From positions 1-15,364 of the forward strand of contig CANBTO010000052.1 of NCBI GenBank assembly GCA_947372405.1: a stretch of DNA of 15,364 nt, given 5' to 3'. Positions 13,443 to 15,364 of the stretch are shown one piece after another. Source of the DNA: Verrucomicrobiaceae bacterium. GTDB taxonomy: Bacteria; Verrucomicrobiota; Verrucomicrobiae; Verrucomicrobiales; Akkermansiaceae. The notes beneath the pieces are model-generated. The model saw only the letters and a list, made by a program, of their open reading frames with translations. It searched no databases and was not told the origin of the DNA. The translations under genes were made by a program, and so were the position numbers. How positions within the stretch are numbered: position 1 is the stretch's first letter; each line of letters starts with the position of its first letter.

Positions 13443-14243
13443 ATGCCCCTCGTCGATCACCTGTTAGGCAGCCGGACCATCCGCAAGCTGATCTGGAAAC
13501 TCTGGTATCCGTTTCTTACACGCCGCCTTCACGAGGAGGGCGTGATCTTTCTCAACTACGCCTACGAGACCGACCCGCCGCTGGGTATCCCGCTGGCGGC
13601 GGACGAGGAGAAGGACCGCGCCTGCATCCAGCTCTATCACCACGTCGGCTCGCTGGCGGACCTGCGCGGCAAGGATGTGCTGGAAGTGAGCTGCGGCCAT
13701 GGCGGCGGTGCTTCCTATCTGACGCGCACCTTCAAGCCCGCCAGATACACGGCGCTTGATCTGAACCCCACCGGCATCGCCTTCTGCAGGAAACGCCATC
13801 ACGTCGATGGCCTGGATTTCATCCGCGGCGATGCGGAGAACCTGCCGTTCACCGCCGGATCGTTTGATGCGGTGATCAACGTGGAAGCCTCGCATTGTTA
13901 TCCGGACTTCCCGCGCTTTCTAACGGAAGTCGCACGCGTCCTCAAACCCGGCGGCCATTTCCTCTACGCGGATTTCCGTTTCAACGACGGCATCGCCGAT
14001 TGGGAAAACGCCATCGCCGGATGCCCGCTGGAAATCGAGGACATGACGGACATCGGCCCCTGCGTCATCCGTGGCTTGGACAAGAACTCCGCGCGTTCCC
14101 AGGAGATGCTCGACCGCAAATTGCCGAAGTTCCTCCACAACCTCGGCCGCGACTTCGCCGGCGTGAAAGGCTCGCGGGTTTACAACGCGCTGGTGGAGGG
14201 CAATTTGTCCTATAGGTCCTATGCTTTTGTGAAAGCCACATGA
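13443..14243 (+). CDS. Class I SAM-dependent methyltransferase
   Basis: A 266-residue methyltransferase. The SAM-binding core shows motif I VLEVSCGHGGGASYL (79-93), then ALDLNP (104-109), GDAENLPF (119-126), the FDAVINVEASHCY stretch (131-143) and LKPGGHFLYAD (157-167), all standard for the UbiE/Methyltransf_11 group. The basic, partly hydrophobic N-terminus (GSRTIRKLIWKLWYPF) and the C-terminal AFVKAT are similar to polyketide/glycolipid methyltransferases such as the phthiotriol and demethylrifamycin types. The substrate is not readable. It starts 17 bases after rpe on the same strand, so the two are probably cotranscribed. Its TGA is followed by ACCG, giving TGAACCG, the same head as the repeat arms nearby. 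Confidence 0.88.
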   Translation: MPLVDHLLGSRTIRKLIWKLWYPFLTRRLHEEGVIFLNYAYETDPPLGIPLAADEEKDRACIQLYHHVGSLADLRGKDVLEVSCGHGGGASYLTRTFKPARYTALDLNPTGIAFCRKRHHVDGLDFIRGDAENLPFTAGSFDAVINVEASHCYPDFPRFLTEVARVLKPGGHFLYADFRFNDGIADWENAIAGCPLEIEDMTDIGPCVIRGLDKNSARSQEMLDRKLPKFLHNLGRDFAGVKGSRVYNALVEGNLSYRSYAFVKAT

Positions 14244-14282
14244 ACCGAGGTCTGCGCTCAAGGCAACCAAGCTAGGGAATAT

Positions 14283-14430
14283 TCAACCGCAGATGGACGC
14301 AGATTCACGCAGATGAAAGAGAGTTGAGATCAAAAAATAATTGGGCAAGGGGGGAAATGTCTCCGGAACACGGTCGAAAACTTTACGGTTTCTTCCAAAT
14401 CCGCGTCCATCTGAGTTCATCTGCGGTTCA
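14283..14430. repeat. Inverted-repeat element (GCAGATGGAC-type arms), second copy
   Basis: Arms 14283-14314 and 14399-14430, 32 bases each, match at about 26 of 32 positions as inverted copies, separated by 84 bases of unrelated sequence. The arm sequence is the same family as at 5707-6020, but the interior differs and there is no inner pair. It occupies the gap between the methyltransferase and hicB. Ten-base direct repeats GGTCTGCGCT flank it at 14249-14258 and 14476-14485. The rest of the 289-base gap (14244-14532) holds nothing else I can name. Confidence 0.82.
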
Positions 14431-14532
14431 TTCTCTGTTTGTCGGAACCCAATCCTCCGTAGCTTGATCGCCCTGGGTCTGCGCTGGCAGATTGGAACTT
14501 GAGTTGGGACGGTTTTTGTCAGAAGTTGGCCC

Positions 14533-14751
14533 ATGGAAATTTGCTTCGAACTCACTCCTTGCGAGGAAACCGGTGGCTACGTCGCACGCTGGGATGATCC
14601 CGCGGGAGGCGGCATCTGCACTCAAGGCGACAGCTTTGCCGATCTGGAAAACATGGTGCGGGATGCGGTGAAAGGCTACTTTACCGACCGCGAGAAACCG
14701 GAACGCATCAGGCTGCACTTTGTGAGCGACCCCGAACTGGCACTGGCGTGA
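14533..14751 (+). CDS. hicB: HicB-type antitoxin
   Basis: A 72-residue protein with the HicB partial RNase H-like fold: FELTPCEETGGYVARWDDPA and GGICTQGDSFADLENMVRDA, then VKGYF, the standard 'F....e.GGYva..pdlpG....GdT..ea..n..eAi..yl' pattern with CTQGDS in place of CTqGdT. It neutralises the HicA toxin downstream. It is short, with no C-terminal DNA-binding domain, so autorepression would need another factor or a weaker contact. Its TGA overlaps the GTG of hicA (14748-14751). It lies about 100 bases after the inverted-repeat element; no clear promoter is seen there. Confidence 0.83.
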   Translation: MEICFELTPCEETGGYVARWDDPAGGGICTQGDSFADLENMVRDAVKGYFTDREKPERIRLHFVSDPELALA

Positions 14752-14963
14752 AGCTGCCCCGTGATGTCAACGGTGAGCAAGCCGTCCGGGCGCTATGTCG
14801 GCTGGGATTTGCCGATCTGCGCCAGACCGGATCACATAGAATCCTGCGCAAGGATGGCCGGACTGTTGTGGTGCCCATGCATCGGCCAATCAAACCGGGC
14901 ACTTTGAAAGGACTCATCGAGCAATCTGGTGTAACGGTGGAACAATTTATGACGGAGCTCTAG
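14748..14963 (+). CDS. hicA: HicA-type mRNA interferase toxin
   Basis: A small double-stranded-RNA-binding-fold toxin that cuts mRNA and tmRNA in a translation-independent way in known members. It has 71 residues. The HicA signature is present: GEQAVRALCRLGF, then RQTGSHRILRKDGRTVVVPM with catalytic His30, HRPIKPGTLKGLIEQSGVT. The start is GTG at 14748, overlapping the hicB stop (GTGA), so toxin translation depends on antitoxin translation. The gene order is antitoxin then toxin, the reverse of the canonical E. coli hicAB but seen in other phyla. No disruption is seen. Confidence 0.88.
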   Translation: MKLPRDVNGEQAVRALCRLGFADLRQTGSHRILRKDGRTVVVPMHRPIKPGTLKGLIEQSGVTVEQFMTEL

Positions 14964-14974
14964 AGATCAAAGCG

Positions 14975-15202
14975 ATGCCTGATCCCCCAAGAGACCGGCT
15001 TGAGTTTTGGATCCGCTTTGCATGCGCATTCCTCTTTTTCGGAGCGATAATCTTCCTGTTGGGAATTCGGTTCGTGGATGACGTGGGCATGCTCGCCGCG
15101 TTTTGCGTTTGGGGCGTATGCACCGTGGCCATCAGCCTATATGCAGCACTTCATGGGGATGAGGCCTGGGTAAAGTTGATCCACATTTTTCGCGGGTGGT
15201 AA
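14975..15202 (+). CDS. Small two-TM membrane protein, unknown function
   Basis: A 75-residue protein starting 11 bases after the hicA stop. Hydrophobic helices lie at about 12-31 and 37-59, preceded by a charged start (MPDPPRDRLEFWIR) and followed by a Trp/His tail (GDEAWVKLIHIFRGW). The pattern of DRLEFW before the first helix and a short amphipathic tail recalls small inner-membrane proteins of uncertain role. Its tight spacing to hicBA and same strand suggest cotranscription, or that it belongs with rph downstream. Not recognised. Confidence 0.6.
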   Translation: MPDPPRDRLEFWIRFACAFLFFGAIIFLLGIRFVDDVGMLAAFCVWGVCTVAISLYAALHGDEAWVKLIHIFRGW

Positions 15203-15266
15203 ACCGCAATGAAAACCAGTCCGCTCTGGACTTGCGGGAGCGGGAAAGCTGCCTTTCACTTCACGC

Positions 15267-15364
15267 ATGACACGTCCCGACGGCCGCAAGAACGATCAAC
15301 TCCGCCCGATTTCCTTCATCCCGAACGTGGCTCCCTACGCCACCGGCTCGGTGCTCGTTTCCTT
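15267..15364 (+). CDS. rph: RNase PH, N-terminal part (cut by window end)
   Basis: Too short for a simple ORF list, but the 32 visible codons, starting at ATG 15267, read MTRPDGRKNDQLRPISFIPN, then VAPYATGSVLVS, the conserved opening of the RNase PH family (R.DGR..deLRp......A.GS.L). The enzyme trims the 3' ends of tRNA precursors by phosphorolysis. The gene runs off the window in the plus direction. PNPase-like enzymes start differently. No Shine-Dalgarno is visible; the 64 bases upstream hold a weak 5-bp hairpin only. Confidence 0.85.
   Translation, partial: MTRPDGRKNDQLRPISFIPNVAPYATGSVLVS

Noticed and set aside
15219..15236. Hairpin before rph (AGTCC/GGACT)
   Set aside because: A 5-bp stem with no T-run is too weak to call a terminator.

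Overview
The window looks like chromosomal DNA from a Verrucomicrobia-type bacterium (Verrucomicrobiae, Luteolibacter/Haloferula-like; an inference from style, not a database result). The clues are moderately GC-rich coding sequence, few Shine-Dalgarno sites, a pseudopilin of the type abundant in Verrucomicrobia and Planctomycetes, a secreted acetyl-esterase-like hydrolase, and intergenic inverted repeats built from short tandem words (GCAGATGGAC and CGCCAAG types). There are no rRNA or tRNA genes, CRISPR arrays, transposases or phage genes.

Layout. 1-1411: the 3' part of a membrane-anchored protein with a C-terminal OB-like domain, then a convergent small membrane protein. 1534-2565: a parvulin-type peptidyl-prolyl isomerase, which meets a minus-strand block at a GC hairpin. 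2592-7177 (minus strand): in transcription order, a one-TM helical protein, a pseudopilin coupled to it by an ATGA overlap, a 314-bp nested inverted-repeat element, an ABC ATPase, a secreted alpha/beta hydrolase, a RelB/RelE-like pair with a shortened toxin, and an ABC-2 permease. 7302-8228 (plus): a family 9 glycosyltransferase. 8273-9000 (plus): vapBC, whose 3' end overlaps holA. 8989-10855 (minus): holA and tadA, separated by a second type of inverted-repeat element. 10922-11911 (minus): an unrecognised exported protein. 12077-12582 (minus): a ParE/RelE-type pair. 12754-14243 (plus): rpe and a SAM methyltransferase, with a strongly foldable segment just before rpe. 14283-14430: another inverted-repeat element. 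14533-15202 (plus): hicBA and a small membrane protein. 15267 to the end: the start of rph (RNase PH).

How it fits together. Housekeeping genes (holA, tadA, rpe, rph) alternate with four separate type II toxin-antitoxin loci and three inverted-repeat elements, with no visible mobile element. The ATPase and permease probably form one ABC-2 exporter whose genes are split by the hydrolase and a toxin-antitoxin pair. The features most worth checking are the inverted-repeat family whose arms all begin TGAAC, the RelE-like toxin that appears to lack its middle, the folded segment ahead of rpe, and the near-exclusive occurrence of CTAA/TTAG inside CTAAC/GTTAG. I did not identify a clearly new multi-gene system.
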